64,000 bases of DNA from Blasia pusilla. Lineage: Eukaryota > Marchantiophyta > Marchantiopsida > Blasiales. Both the position numbers and the translations under genes were made by a program. The notes beneath the pieces are model-generated. The model was not told the origin of the DNA. It was given only the letters and a program-made list of their open reading frames with translations, and ran no database searches. This document shows, piece after piece, positions 34,260 to 48,225 of the stretch (position 1 is the first letter of the stretch; the number at the start of each line of letters is the position of its first letter). The stretch is taken from the NCBI GenBank assembly GCA_050084515.1, contig CM114272.1, positions 51,832,001 to 51,896,000 on the forward strand. Direction: 5' to 3'.

Positions 34260-36630
34260 AATGTCTCACCTAAACCTCCTCGGCCGCCAAACCCTCAAGA
34301 GTGTTGGATCAAGCAAACCACATCACCTAAAACACCTTGAGACACAAGATCCACTCCGGCGAGAGGTTGCTTGTGTGGTTGAAGGTAGGACATGGAGTTG
34401 CTCTTGCCCAACGGTGTATCATGCCCGTCTGAGTCACCGATGGTACAATATTCTAATGACATCATGTGTGGCCGTTCGTTTCTCCACCATGTGCACATCG
34501 GAGAATATGGATACCCTTGGAATCAATGGGATCCCTCATACACATTCGGCACACCTAAGAGAGAAGGATGGGGAAGTCTCGCAAAGTCTGCCATAGAGAA
34601 TATACTTGAGGAAGACGAAATGGAAGAATAAGAGGATTTGCGAGAAGCCACGCCCCGCTCCGTACCCACACATGAACATAGACAGCTCGATTAGAGTCGC
34701 AGGATGTGAGAATCTTTGGAAAAGTGTATTTGAGATTCTCGGAGATATGCTCTTGAAGTCGATCAAGCCTTTCTGTAATTAGTTGACTGAAAGGGGTAGA
34801 ATTGCTTGTGTAGCAAGAGGAAGAAGAGCTCGTGCAGATCTTAGTTGTTGTTGAAATAACAAGTCCCCCTCCTCGACATGGGCGATATGATCCATCAAGA
34901 TAGGTGTATCTCCTTGAGAAACCTTGAGGCCATAATCGGTGCTACCAACGCCCAACTCCCAAAAGTCTGGAGGCAGATGTATTTGTGGAGGATAGTCCCA
35001 CCCCTCCAAAAGAAATAGGCAAGATAGCTTGTCGTGAAGCAAAGACACCATCCTCTCCCTCAAAGGTATTCGGGCCAAGAAGTTGACCAAAAGTTGCCAA
35101 GATAGAAGCATCAAAGGAGGTCAGCCGATGTAAGAAGCTTGAAGTTGGAGGACAAGTGCGAAGAAGGTAGGTCTCGAAGAAAACATTGGGAGAGAATCCC
35201 ATAAGCCACTTGGGGATCCCCAAGATGAGGTAATAAATGAAGCCATTCCACGTCTTTCAAAAGGGCCTCATCTAAGAACTTTGAGACATAGTCATGAAGC
35301 CTGGGACCCCAAGAACTCTAAGAGAAGGTGGGGTGAATGTTGAGGGAAGGCATGAAGGAGACCATACTCCACATTTACTAGGTTGGACTTTAAGGTTTAA
35401 AAGAGAGTTGCTCCACGAAATGGGTATAAGCATGAACCACTTGAAGGAGGACCTAAAATGTGAGTGTCATCAATAGAAGGAAAAGACAAGATGGGTTGAT
35501 CGAAGGGCACGAGAATGGGCAATGGCAAAGAGTGGGGCCCCATGGGATCACCTTGACGTGTGCCACAAGTCGATTGTAGAATATTAGATTCCCGAAGTAG
35601 CAAATTTCGTATCTAGGCATAGAAGGAGCAAACAAATGGAATGACTAACAAAACGTAATTTCTTGACAAATTGAATTGAATGTGTTAGCCACATCCTTGA
35701 ATTGCTATCCCTGGATGAATATCAAGAGTCGAATCCCATGCACCATACCTCACAACCTAGGAGTTGCCACTCCAAATTGATGAGGAAATAAGTGGGCACT
35801 AAAGTGAGGACAAAATTGCAAGATATGGATCGACCGACCAAGCGGTATAAAACCTCTCCAATAGCCAAGGCCACACGAAGGAGGCTTATCCATAGCCAAC
35901 AAACGACAAGCCCCTAAGAGCCTAGAGATAGAGAATGGGAGACGACCTGCCGCCATAGTGCACACACCTTATATAGAAGACAAAGTGGGATAAAATGTGA
36001 GATGCTCAAAACCATCTCGATTGAGAAAAATCTGAAAAGCCCTTGTAAAAAATTTTCCAATGGGGGTCTTTGTATAGTCTTCCACAAAAGATAGAGCATC
36101 GCCACTTGAAGGAGGATGAAGAGCTTTAAGAGAGCCACTATTTTTTTGAGAGAAAAAACGTGAAAACTCAACACTCGCCCCAATAGTAGACTTGGTCGGC
36201 GTTGTTGTATTGAAGGCTCCCATGATTGGCATGTTGAGTGGGATGTCAAGTACATGCTTATTCTAAAGATTCTCCCCATCCCTTGACATAAAGCGTGGAA
36301 TACGTGTGGAGGTTTCACGATGACCCATTGCCCCCCCTTGGAGGGAGGACTAAAACCCATTGTGGGAAGAGTAATAGGAGATACCAAGCATTTATATTCT
36401 GTGATGTCACGCTAACCTTTCTAATGGGACTCGACGATGAGGAGGTTGAGGAGGGCGTGTAAAACCAGATAAGCGAGTAGATGGAGAATCCAACTCCATC
36501 TTTGATGACATTGAAGTAAAGGTAGGCAAGTCTCTGAAGACAAGAAAAGACATACGAAACGTGGTTTGGAGAAAGCATGAGGATAACAAACAAAGCAAAA
36601 GTAGTGGAGAGATTAAGATTAGGCAATACC
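34260..36630 (-). mobile_element. LINE-like element copy 1 (reverse transcriptase relic)
   Basis: Minus-strand pieces of a non-LTR reverse transcriptase, in order: NAWYLLLLFPQW (about 36370); the GRLPFSISRLLGACRLLAMD segment and PHQFGVATP (35750-35965); TRQGDPMGP and SIDDTHILGP (RT motifs including the catalytic Asp pair; 35450-35600); and QAILPISFGGVGLSS (34940-35010). Copy 2 (40112-43585) has the same segments, for example LARGDPLGG and SWPISFGGVGLIS. Frameshifts and stops are frequent, so it is inactive. The boundaries are approximate; I saw no target duplication or poly(A) tail. Confidence 0.7.
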
Positions 36631-37790
36631 GAATTTATGATTGAAAGTTACTATAAGAAAAATATAAGAAATAATTGAAAAGGAAAAGTGATGGATATGG
36701 TATTTGGCTCAAGAATATGAATTTCTAATGTCCTTAGGGGCCAAACAATAAGGTAAGGAGTTGAAAGAGCAAGGAAGACTTTTGGGAGGAATTGACCTAA
36801 AACAAACCCGTACACAAAAATAGGCGCCTACAAAGAAGGAAGAAAAAGTAGAAAACCTACTTGATATCAAAAGAACGAGCTCGTCAAGACGATCGAAACA
36901 CGCCCAAACACGCCCAAAACTAACATTCGAGAAGAAAGTTATGAAAGAAATTGGAAACACCAAAAAAGAGGATGTGGGGAGTAAGTGAGCCACCCACCAA
37001 TGACCGCTATGAGGGAATGAGTTCGTAATGTTGGGCCCAGCCCGTATCAAAAGATCGAGAAAAGCAAGAGGAATCCCTTAAACCGATGATAACCCGGTAT
37101 CACTCTATAAGGAGAGCGTTATATTTGAAATTGCGTATAGGAATTTATGAGCACATTTAGGAGAGAAGGAGGTTCAAAGATCCCAAGAACTTTGGAAATC
37201 TCAATCTTAAGTGGAAAAAAGAAGAACCCAAAGTTCAAGCTTGAGAAGATGAACACATTGGGCCTTAAATTGAAAAGATTGGATCACCATGGAAATAGTT
37301 ACAAACAAAATTCTAAACATCCGCCATAGTCTTCCTCCATAGTCCTCCTCCTCCTCAAGAGCAAGCCAAAAACCAAGATCAACACTAACCACAAAATGCT
37401 CTCTCTCGCTCGCTCGCTCGCATGTGTACACATATGCCTCAATTGTCGATTACACTGGTAGAGCCCCATCTCCACGTCTCGCACAGTCATCGGGTGGTGG
37501 AGGAGTGAGACATTTGAGAGAACTCATTGGGTACGACAAGATCGAGGTGATGCTTCAACTCTCGGAACGGAAGCTGGGTAACGCGACTGGGAAGGAGACT
37601 GTCTCCTGACCATGGTTCCGTTGAGGGGTCATGGTCTCCTAAAGAGGGAAGAGAGAGTGAGGTCGCGCTGGCAGTCACGGGCGGGGCCTGGAAAACAGAG
37701 GTTATTTGCCAACCCCAGTTAAAGTATTACGAGAAATTTTCCTCCCATACTAACCTTTTTCTTGACGCTCTTCCTTTATCCCTCTTCTCA
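36631..37790. other. intergenic DNA upstream of LINE copy 1
   Basis: No gene recognised. It may include the LINE's 5' region. Short (CTCG)n-like DNA occurs near 37403. Confidence 0.3.
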
Positions 37791-38644
37791 TCTATACTAT
37801 AATGTGAAGAGGATACTTCTTTTGATAACTCCCCCCTCCCAAAGAAGTGAAGTCCTTCTTAAAGAAGTAATGTGAAAATGTCTCTTTTGAGAAAAAGTGA
37901 AAAATTTTATGGGGACTAATTTTTGAAGCACATGTTGTATTTTTTTTGAGAAAACGTTAACACTCTCCATTGGCCTTATGTTTGAACGAGGTGGCGTTTC
38001 CTTCCACGGCTGAACTATTTTCTTCCACGGGCTTATTTTTGAACTTGATGTGATTTTATTCCAACCTGATGGGATTTTATTCCATGGTCTTATAATAGAG
38101 GAATTCTTTCACTAGCCATAAGACACCTGTTAGCTAGGTAGCTTTAGAATTGTAAATAAATTAGCCTCTCTCTCATTCGGAAAACGGAGCATTCAATCCT
38201 AGAGTTTCTTGTGAGCTGAGCTATATTCCTTGATTGGAATTAGTGCATGCCCTATAGATGACCAATTAGTGCATGCCCTACAGATGACCAACACCATTGA
38301 GGTTCTGTTCAGAACTCAAGACATGCTTCAACTCTTTATAGTTTCATTTTTACTTGCGTTACTGCGTTGCTGTTTGATTCCTCTGAATTGCAATCCTGTA
38401 CAGATGGCCGAAATTGTACAATTTTGACTTATACAATTTACGTTCGTCGAGAGAGTTCACATGGCATAGGTTAGGACTAGGAATGTTGTATATAATGAGG
38501 TGCTAAATTAAAATTATAATAATATTAGATGTGAAATTTTATATTTCTATGATTTTTTAGACTGCGATTGCAAAAAAATATTGGTATGGATAATATGTTA
38601 AATTTTTTATCTGCTAAATTTTGATGCACGGGCATTCTTGCTAG
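37791..38644. mobile_element. candidate non-autonomous Helitron
   Basis: Starts TCTATACTATAATGTG at 37791 after an A. Ends with the small hairpin ATGCACGGGCAT, then TCTTGCTAG (to 38644), followed by T. This fits Helitron rules: 5' TC, a 3' hairpin close to CTRR, and insertion between A and T without duplication. No coding capacity. The GCACGGGC hairpin word recurs at 49971. Confidence 0.5.
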
Positions 38645-40111
38645 TGATCCATTAAAAATGAAAATATTTAAATTAAGAGAAATAGTTTGGTGATTTTTTG
38701 ACCCGCCTAAAACACTAATATTAAGATCAATATTTTAAAATTATCAAAAATTAGAAATTCATATTTTTGTAACGGAAAATTAATATTAACTAAGAATAGG
38801 ATTGCTCCGAGTAGTATCATCCTGCTTGGACATCCCTTCAAAACTCAATGCCTATGCAAACCCACGACCTCACGAATTTTGGAGCTTAGAACTAAAGCAT
38901 TTATAATATTGCCCATATATGCGTCTATTAGACCGAAGGTGAAAAGGGAGAATCCATGTCCATGTGAAGTGAATTACAAAATCGGATCATCTTTGCTGCA
39001 TTTGGCGTTAAAATGCAAGGAACTACCTTTGCATACACCATGTGTCGTGTTGGACCAGCAACAATAATATAAGCCCAAAAGAATTCAAGACAAGTTAGGC
39101 CCCTTGCTCATCACATAAACATCAATAGTTGCATATGGACAAAATTTCCCCCAAGAATTTTCCTGCACAATCAATTAAATGTCAAGCCTCAAATCACCTT
39201 CGTAGGCAACTTTCCCCCACTACATGACCGGGATAGGACAACCCATGATTCACCTTTTCCACCTTTGCACAATTATTGACTTCACTATCCACGGACACAC
39301 TTGTTCATTTTGGTGAAAAATTCTAGAAAGACTCCGATGGAATATTTATTTTATTTCTTGTTTTTCTTGTAATTATGGAAGAGTTAGAAATATTTTTAAC
39401 ACAAAATAAGTTTAGATGTAGAAGTTTAGAGCGCAAAAGACCTAAATGCACAACAATGCAATGAAAAAATCGTATGGTACCTTAAATATACTTGAAAATA
39501 AAACTGTTTATATGAGACGCATAATTTTGTAGAGTCACTTTCTACCCTCTTTGCAAGCTCTACAAATTATATCGTTCCTTCAACTCTAAACATCTTTCAG
39601 TTTGAAAATCCTTGAGCAAGGTCTTTGATTTGAATTTGGAATCTTTTTTAAAAAATCCCGAATATTTAGGATGTACTAAAACTTCGATCTAAACCATTTT
39701 AGTAATGTGGTATGACAAACCTTCTTCCATAAATCATCCCTGTTTTCATATTACCAAAATGGGGTTGTACATGCGACGAAAATTTGAGAACGTAAAATCA
39801 AGAATTTCTGTAACACTATCTTGGATCTTAGTCTAAGGGTTAGTCTTCGCCCTACCTAAAAAATAGTAAGAAATCAATCCACACATTCTCTAAACACCAT
39901 CGGATTAGAAAATTTGAATGAAAATCTGAGGGTATGAATTTGAATGAAAATCTGATTTGAAAATTCCCGGAAATAGAATTTAAAGCTTTCTGTTGTCCGC
40001 TGTGCCCGGCGGCCTTGTCCAATGAAAATTTGCCACGTCCGACGCTGCATCTTGAGCTTGAACGAGTCTGTGTTGATGTCGGCTAATTCTCAGGCTAATT
40101 CGGGCTTGTTC
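38645..40111. other. AT-rich intergenic DNA
   Basis: No gene, element end or repeat recognised beyond AT-rich low-complexity tracts. Confidence 0.35.
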
Positions 40112-43100
40112 TCAGTCTCGTACATGAGGGGCCATGAAATTCATCGCTATTGGCTTACACAGTACAAAGATGCACTTCGATAAAAACGAGTGATGGAAAA
40201 CCCATCGGAAGTACAAAAGAGGGGGACTCAAAGAGTCAAAACCTGAAGGCCACAACAGGACCAGAAAAGGAAGAAGGGGCATTCCCCCTAACGATTTAAA
40301 CTCACCAACAGCAGAGACAATATCAGCAACAACAAGGGAGCTATGACTACTACTAAGTGGGCCTCTAGCGCCGGCGTCTCCCACAACCTGAGCCCGCCGC
40401 AAAATCCCATTAGCCTGGGCACGCTGCAACGCTATGGAGACCCGCTGCCTACAATGAATCGCAGAGCTAAGGACAACCCATTTCTCGAGTGGAGATGATG
40501 GGCGCGATCCGTGAACGAAGTCAAACCTCTCCCCATAGCCCCATACATCTCTATGGCCAGGGGATGAAGATGTGTCCCTCGTAGTCGATCAGTAGATATG
40601 TGTCTTCTTCGCCGCCCCGCCGCCGCCGCCCCTCCTTGTAGCATTCGCCCCTGGGCCACCACTTGGGCTCGCTTTGCCGCCCCGCGTAGGATCTGTGACT
40701 ACCACGTCCGCCACAACCACCTCAACCTCACGTGTCATGTAGAGATTGGCACGAATGAGGGAATCCCGCATGGAGTAGTGCCTCTCTCTCTGCACATGGA
40801 AGCCACTCTCCCAAGCAATCGAACATGATATCCCGTGACTTTGCATCGTGAGTGGCTATCCTCTCATCCCCAATCGACAGCGTGCCAAATGCACACCAAG
40901 TGGATCAGGCTCGGCGACACTCGCGGTGTGTCGAACCAACCACCGATGGTTGGGGAGGCCCAAAGCGGAACCGCATCGCTGTGGTATAGGTAAGTGGTGC
41001 GATACGGAAAGCTGGGAGAAGGGGCGCCCCTACCCATGAGCCTGCCCCTTTCCGAGCAAAGAGCGAACAGCCCTAACCTCCATGGGGATATTCCCGTCGG
41101 ACATAGTGCCTCTAAAACTGCCTCAAAGTGGGCTTCCATCAAGGAAGATTCGAGCCCAGATCGACCGGAGGTAACTAAGGAGGAGAAAGTGGGGAGAACG
41201 GCTCGGCCTCAACTCGAAGGGAATCTCTACAAGCCGTGAGTGAAGATGAAGTGGGAAAGAGCCATCCTCGACCTAGGAGACGAGTGTAGAAGGAGCGGTC
41301 TATCTCTAACCAAAAATCGGGAGCAAAGGAGGGGTGCCACTTTGTGGCCCAACTCCCTAAAAAAAAAAGCGGAGGGCGCCACTAACTCGGTCGAGATAAG
41401 ACCTACTCCACCAAAAGAAATCGGCCAAGAGGCATCACGAGCTAACTCCCCATGGGACACTCTAAGGAGCCGGGTCCTAGAAGATCCCCAAACATCTGCA
41501 TGAGCTTCCTATCAAAGGATCTATAGAGGGAAGAAAGGTGACTAGATGTCCAGGACAGTTCTAGTGAGGTAACCAGGTCTACGAGCAAAACAAGAAGAGA
41601 GAATGCGAAGGCGACTTGAGGCTCACCAATCCTCGTAAGATCATCAACGTGGAGAAGATCCTCGGTAAGAGCGGCCGCCACTAAAGTCGATACAAAGTCC
41701 TGGCTCCCGGCGGTACTCCCAAGACTCGAAGCCCTCCGACAGTCGCAAGAAGCCGTCGGGTAAATGTAGATCATCACGTAGGCCTGATGGAGACCAAGCC
41801 TTGCACTTCCCCACCTTCACCGCCAGGCCGACACGTGCCAAGCTGTCTTTGAAAAGTGCTCGAATGCGAGGGACAACCAGATCTCGGGACCAACAATATG
41901 AGAATCATCTCACGTGAAGGGAACATGCAACCGGAAAGCCTCCACCGTAGAAAGAACCGCTCGGTAATGAGCCACAAACAAACAACGCGCCACCCAGAGG
42001 GTCACCCCGAGCGAGTCCCGTAGCGGACTCCAAGACCGTGACCTCCTCCTCGAATCGACCATGGTGGAAATAGAGGGCCGAAGAGGCCCCATAGAAAGCT
42101 TTGCACAAAGGGAATGAGGCTCGCCATGGGGCCACCAGCGTCCCTCAACTCTGTGAATATAGTAGCCCGAGATCTTGAGTTGAAGGCGTTCTCCGTCCAC
42201 TTGAGAACCACCTACTCTGGATGTACATCTAGACAAGCCCTCAAACCTAAGGCAACCGTCTCACATCCGGGTGGCGTGGCAACTCAAAGCGATGCGGACT
42301 CGGATGTGATTGGAAAGCCTCACGGAATTGCAAAGCGAGAGTGCGACTCACCAACCGCAAGAGCACCTCACCTATGGCAATCGGACGGATACCACCACCC
42401 CTTGACAACGCCAAAAGTCGCCCCGCCCCTAATACTTGGGCCATCGCTGTTGGCACTCTCCTCGAAGCTAGGTGAGAGGCAACTGAAGCAACTTCGGAGA
42501 AGCCGCTAGCGGTGTCCTCGGAAGAAAGCAATCACGAAGGTGTTCGTACATCATACGCAGACAAACTCTCGGCCGCAATCCTCGGAGAACGCCCGAGTGC
42601 CGTGCAAAGAGGGACGGATCAAGGCATATAGCCGTGTCGGTGGAAGTCACGTGCAAAAAAGCCGGAATGTCAAGCGATGGACGAGGATGTAGCCTCGAGG
42701 GCATCGATGGTAACGGTGAAGAAGGAGCCATGTCCATCAGGCGAAGAGCACGTGCGGCTCGCGAGTACTCACGAGGCTCGCCCGTGATGTCCTACATCGC
42801 CGCAACCTGGCCGCTCCAGGATCGTCCGCCCGAAACCAGGTGAACTACTACCTATGGCGAATGCCACAAACTCACTCTGCAGAGACTCCCAATCGGCTCC
42901 TCGAAAGCGTCTCGGGCGTGCTATAACCTCTCTATGACCGGCCTTCCCTCCCCAAGTGTAACGAAGACACCATCGTGGAAGGAGAAGTAGTAGGTACCAC
43001 GAGAGCTCATCCATAGGATCAAGGGCGATCCTAGCGAGGGGAAGGAGGAATGCGTGGCGGAGGTCGTCCCGAATAGCATGGGGATCCTATGAAACAACCT

Positions 43101-43585
43101 CGGGAAGGGAAAACGGGTCTCGAAGAGACCTATAATCTTGTCCTAGTGGGACCTCAACCACTCCCATGCCTCGGGGGGGCGATGATGTGGGAAGCAGGAG
43201 AGCATCCATGGTCGAGGAGGGACCACCCATCCAAATCTATCAAAGTCGGGATGTTTAGCCGCTAAGTGGTTCGAATTCTTGAACAGTGAAGAATTTGGGA
43301 CAACATGGGCATTTAGTATCCCGACTAGGCGACCCACGGGTCCCCACACGGGAGCCGATCGGGTCGAGCATGGATGCAACTCACCAAGAAGAGGACATGG
43401 CCCCCTCCAATAAAATCGTCGACAATCCCCGTCAATACATGATCTGTCATGCCCTTCGAACGAGCAGCGGTCCTAGCAAACCACTCTCTTCCCGTCACGG
43501 TAATGCTCCCTCTAACATAAACTCTCACCTACCGACATCACCTAGGACTTCTAGTCCCAACCCCCTCCCAAAAATAAACTCATGA
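40112..43585 (-). mobile_element. LINE-like element copy 2 (reverse transcriptase relic, near full length)
   Basis: In minus-strand order: LSWYLLLLLPRW (about 43000); GAGRLLALSRGGGIRPIAIG with RLVSRTLALQF (about 42300-42450); ATGLARGDPLGGALF (about 41950-42000); DDSHIVGP catalytic region (about 41900); ASWPISFGGVGLIS (about 41420); a C-terminal segment with TDPTRGGKASPSGGPGANA and HPLAIEMYGAMG (about 40530-40700); and a last motif, LQRAQANGILRRAQ (about 40390). The GGIRPIAIGE block and the QR-x2-AN-type tail belong to a non-LTR RT group different from plant L1. Many frameshifts and stops. It is more GC-rich than copy 1, so the two have different histories. Confidence 0.7.
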
Positions 43586-45686
43586 ATATGTAGAGTTGCT
43601 AAGAGTGTGAAAAGATCATGGGCCCTTCGAGATAAAATAGATGAGAAGAAAAATGTATGTACGGGAAGGGTAACAAATACAAACGTGAATCGAACCAAAA
43701 TGAGAAGCACATACGACAAATACGACAAACAAGAAAGGACTTGGGAAAGGAGGGGAAGGGTGGGTGAATAGAGGACGTTACCTTGGGAAATTTCTCCAAA
43801 TGACAATAAACTAAGCCCTAATATTCACATTTGGAACCCTAATATGAACCGAATTCTAAAAAGATGAATAAAAATAAAAATACTTCACGCCATGCAGCAA
43901 GGTCCGGATCGAAACGAAGCTCTCGTCACGCTCTCCGTTTCGACATGTAGCACGTCTCTTTTCGTCCCCTACGCCCTCCGTCCTTCCTCCCGCCGTCCCC
44001 GTCCATGCCTCCCGCCGTCCCCGCCCAAAATCGCTGCCATCACTTTCACTTGCGACAGTACCTAGTAGAGCTTACACATAGGCTGGGCAGAGTAGTAGTG
44101 ATTGTAGGATCGGATCGCCCGATGTTGTTGCACTCCGTAGACATCTCTTGTCGCCGCAGCAATAAAAAAAAAGCATCATGAGATGGTCTTCGGCTTGGCA
44201 AGAGAAGTCATGGAGCTTTACAGATGACAGTGGCGATGCTGCATATACTGTGGTTACAATGTAAATTCTGGTTGGATACATTCGAATTAAATGCTTGGAA
44301 GCTTGCCTTCTGACAGAACAACGGGGATAGCGGAGCGACCTCATTGGAGTCGATAAATTTGCTTGCTCTGTTCCACCGACGAGGGTTGAGGACTCGCTGT
44401 CGAGTATCCCACATTGAGTGCGAATGTAGCAGGGAATCCGTTTGGGAATTCCGCGCACGGACTTCCCTTTAATGTTCGAACTGCAACCTCTGGACTCGAT
44501 CGCTCCGGATGCTTAAACTTCTCGACATTCTTGAGCGGCTGTTAGTAGATCTTTATGCGGCAGCGCTGGGTCATGCCAGCATCATGTCACACCACAGTGG
44601 TCCCCCTCCAGTGCCCTCTGTGTGGTCCCCATCTGCACGGCCCTCTGTGGTTTTCTTTTCCCCTCAGCCTCCCCGTGGTCGCCTTTGAGATTGAAGTACC
44701 GAGTCCCCTTTACCTTTCTCTCAGAGTTTTAACGAAGAATCCTATATTGAGTTTTCCATCTGCCTTTGATTTTATTAGGATTATCTGCCTTCCGTCGTAA
44801 AATCGTTGTCCGATTGCTCGGGATGACTGAGGCAGGGACGGGGTGTCGAACCTCGGAGGACAAAATTGGCTTTCGAGATGTAGTAGAGATAGAGGACCGA
44901 GATAAGGAGGTAAGCATGACCAGATTTCACGATCCAACTGAGGCATCTAGTACTGTGATGACAACGTGCCGACGAGCTAGGTCTGCTAAAGGCGGTGACG
45001 ACTGCACGTGAAAAGAAAACGAGAATGCCGATTTCAAGAAGCGGTCTTCCCTGGACCTCGAGTATTGCACCACGTCCATCCCAGCAGGTCAGAGGGAAGG
45101 ACTCCGTATCGCAAACTTCGTAACCACAGACGGGGACTTTCGGCAACTACGACCTGGTGTCTTCCTCATCTCAGCTCTTGCTCCTGACTCCACGAATGAA
45201 GACCTTACCCCGGCCGTGATGTGGAATCATCACGCAGTAAAGTCATAACATCGTGGATAATTACAATCGGACTAGAGAACACGGTGCAAGAAAGAAGTAC
45301 GATACGAGAAATTAATGATCCGAATATTCAAGGTAAAATTACACGTTTACAATACCTATCCTCACGCTCGCCGCGTTTGAAGAGAGTCAGGTAATTTTCA
45401 ACGAGAAAAAAAAATCCGATTCCTCATCTAACACAAATTTACAACGGCCACCTACCCTGACGGATTTTGGAGAAAGCGGCGAGGTAGGTCCTTCCCTGGC
45501 TGAGTTAAGGTGAACGAAGAAGGGAAAGAAGGAAGGAAACTTACGGTGTCATGAGAAAAACAATTTGGATTGTACCGTTGGCACGAAAATCCCGCCTGCC
45601 AAAAAGCTGTTCCGATGATGAGGCACAAGCTCTAAACAAGCGCTTGCGTACTTCAGAATCCTTCCTGCTGACATGACACCTGCCAT
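43586..45686. other. intergenic DNA, no gene recognised
   Basis: Short open frames on both strands, none with recognisable motifs. The local GC content is higher than in the neighbouring AT-rich DNA, so decayed host exons cannot be excluded. Confidence 0.3.
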
Positions 45687-45714
45687 CCATCTCCCACCGA
45701 TCGGTGGGAGATGG
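45687..45714. repeat. perfect 28-bp palindrome
   Basis: CCATCTCCCACCGA (45687-45700) is followed without a loop by its exact inverse TCGGTGGGAGATGG (45701-45714). It could be a cruciform or a dimeric protein-binding site; the function is unknown. Confidence 0.9.
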
Positions 45715-48225
45715 CTGTCCACCCGCGACGACAGTACGCAACCCCCGCACGGCGGCAACTTTCGGTGTCCACCTGCGTTGCACGGTTGCACTCGCCGTAA
45801 GGTCAGGCGTGCGATGCGATCGAGCGAGCGAGATATTATACCAAATCCCTAGGCTTCCACAAACAAATCCTCAGCCAAACAAACAAATGGACGTTCGATA
45901 TAGAAAATCCATCTCAGGTGCTTCTGATATCCATCCCCTCACGTCCAAATTTGACTCGAAAACATGAGACAGCATCACTGCCATTCGTCTCTTCGTCTCC
46001 GATAGAGCATCTTTGATTATCTGGACCGTCTGCCTCGTTTTTTAAGTTCTGAGTCGGAGTTGACCTGGAACATATTCATTACGAACGCAATCTCGTCAAG
46101 AATGAAACGGCCTCGAGATTTTTGTCTTAACTTAGATTCTAAAGGGAATTAATAATGTATATTCTTCTGTCTAAATTTCGCTAAATTCCTAATATGTTTT
46201 GGATTTTCCTTGTGCTATATGAGGGTTTGTTTTCTTAATGAAGTATTTTTTCGTCACGTGTTTTTCCTTTCTTTCTGGTCATAATTTTTTGCAATTTAAA
46301 ACTCCATTGGAAGTTTTCTTTTTTATCTGATTTAGATTATATCAAAACAATGCTCATTTAGGGAGGTGAAAAGAGTAGATTTATAACTTATCAGAAAGAA
46401 ATAATCAGAATTTTTTTTTTCTAATTTTCATACGGAGAGGGTAGGACATTTAGTTTTGAATTGAAAATTGATTTTCTTAAAGGTGAAAAAGTAACATATT
46501 TTTAAACAAAGGACTAAGTAGTCTTTTCTTTTCTTTTTTTCAAGAAAGAGTGGAAGAGAAAAGGGTTTCAAAAGGAAAACAATTCCAAGTGTTTCAATCT
46601 TCTATTGGAGAGGGGTGGTGGAAAAGAGATAAAGAATAAATTTAAATAGAGGAAGGGAGATGAGAAAGGAATTAGGATATAGAGAAACTTATCTACAAAC
46701 CTCACATAAACTAGTCTTTTGAGCCTCTCGGGAGAATTCCCTCCATTCCTCCATAAATTGAAGGGATGGATGCTCTCCATCCTTTTTGAGCTAGAGACGT
46801 AGAATAGAGAGACGGAGAGAGTTAATCTCTTGCAACCCATCTCCATTACTACCTTCCATTAGAGAGTTGTAGATAGACAATAGAGGAAGAGAGAAATAGA
46901 GATTCAAAGATAAAAATAAAATAAAAAAGAGGATGCAGAGTTGGAGGGATTCCTTTCCTCTCTCCCAAGGAAAAAGGCAATGGGCCCTCTTCGTTGGACA
47001 TGAGATCATCCCTCATGCGTAAGACATAGTACCCTCATAAAAGTGCTAGTATATTTCAAAACTTCAATCTATTAACTTAGCATGTTTTTTGGATGTATAT
47101 CAAATTAATATGGAAATTACTTTCCCAAAAATATGAAACTACTTTTTCCCATTTTTGGAGCTTCATTGGATCTTTTGGCTACCTTTTTTTATTTCCATCC
47201 ATCTATCCCAATACATTTCACTTGCTCCAAATCACTAGTATGACTGAAAAAAATTAGGGCTTATCCTAACTCTTTAGTGAAGACAATAATTTTCCGATCA
47301 AAACCATGACTTTGATTCATTTTAAGGCTAGATCCCCAAAAGGAAAGGTTTTGCATAAGCCGACAGAATGTTCCATAAATGATTGTGAAAAAAAAAACAT
47401 TTTACGTCCCATCTTTGAAATGGTTTTTTTTTTCCCTATATGGAAACCGAAAACCCGAATATTCTACTTCTTTTGAAAATTTCCCAAAAATTCTATACTG
47501 AATATTTAATCCCAAATATTTTACTGAACCTTGATGAGAGGTGGCCTACAACTATCACATTCCAAGCAAAAGGTTTCTTTTTCTGGTAGTTGGTTAAATC
47601 CCGTTAATTTAAATAAGCAATGCAATTAGATTATTAAAGTGTGCAACGAGTAAGGCATAGAGAAAAATAGAAATTTTCAGGTTCCATATCTAGGTGGTAT
47701 AATTCCCAAGATAAGGTTGTAGGTAAATTTATCGAGTGTTATTAATTCCAATAAAATGATTTTGATTCAAAGAATATTGAGCCTAAAAACCTGAATGTGT
47801 ATTTTAGTTAATACTACAAGGCATCCACAATCATGGCACTATATAAGAATCAATACCTTAGAGAGGGAATCCATAACCTTGTTATTGATACTCCCAATTC
47901 AATACCAAGGAGATGGAGGTTTTTGAGTTGTGGGCTTAGGAGCAAAATTTTTTCCTAAAGAAGAAATAAGGGAAATCAATTTTATTTTCAGTGAGAGGGA
48001 GGGGTTGTGGATTTGTATATCCCCAAAACTAGGCAAGAAGGGTTGCATGAGATCATATTTAAGACTAAAAAGAAGTTTAGAGAAAGGAAATCAAGAGAAA
48101 GTCCAATGAAATTATATGAGAAGATTGTTTTATTTGTGCATACCTTGAGTAAATAGAGTAATGTAGAGTTAGCTCACAAGTATAGAAATGTGTTATATGA
48201 TTTGTGTTCATAGGGTTTTACTTAT
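45715..48225. other. AT-rich intergenic DNA
   Basis: No gene recognised. A short plus-strand stretch near 48000-48180 (VDLYIPKTRQEGLHEIIF) is open, but too short and unsupported to call. Confidence 0.3.

Noticed and set aside
48000-48185. Short plus-strand frame containing VDLYIPKTRQEGLHEIIF, at first reminiscent of a ribosomal protein
   Set aside because: Too short, with upstream stops and no further match; cannot be supported.
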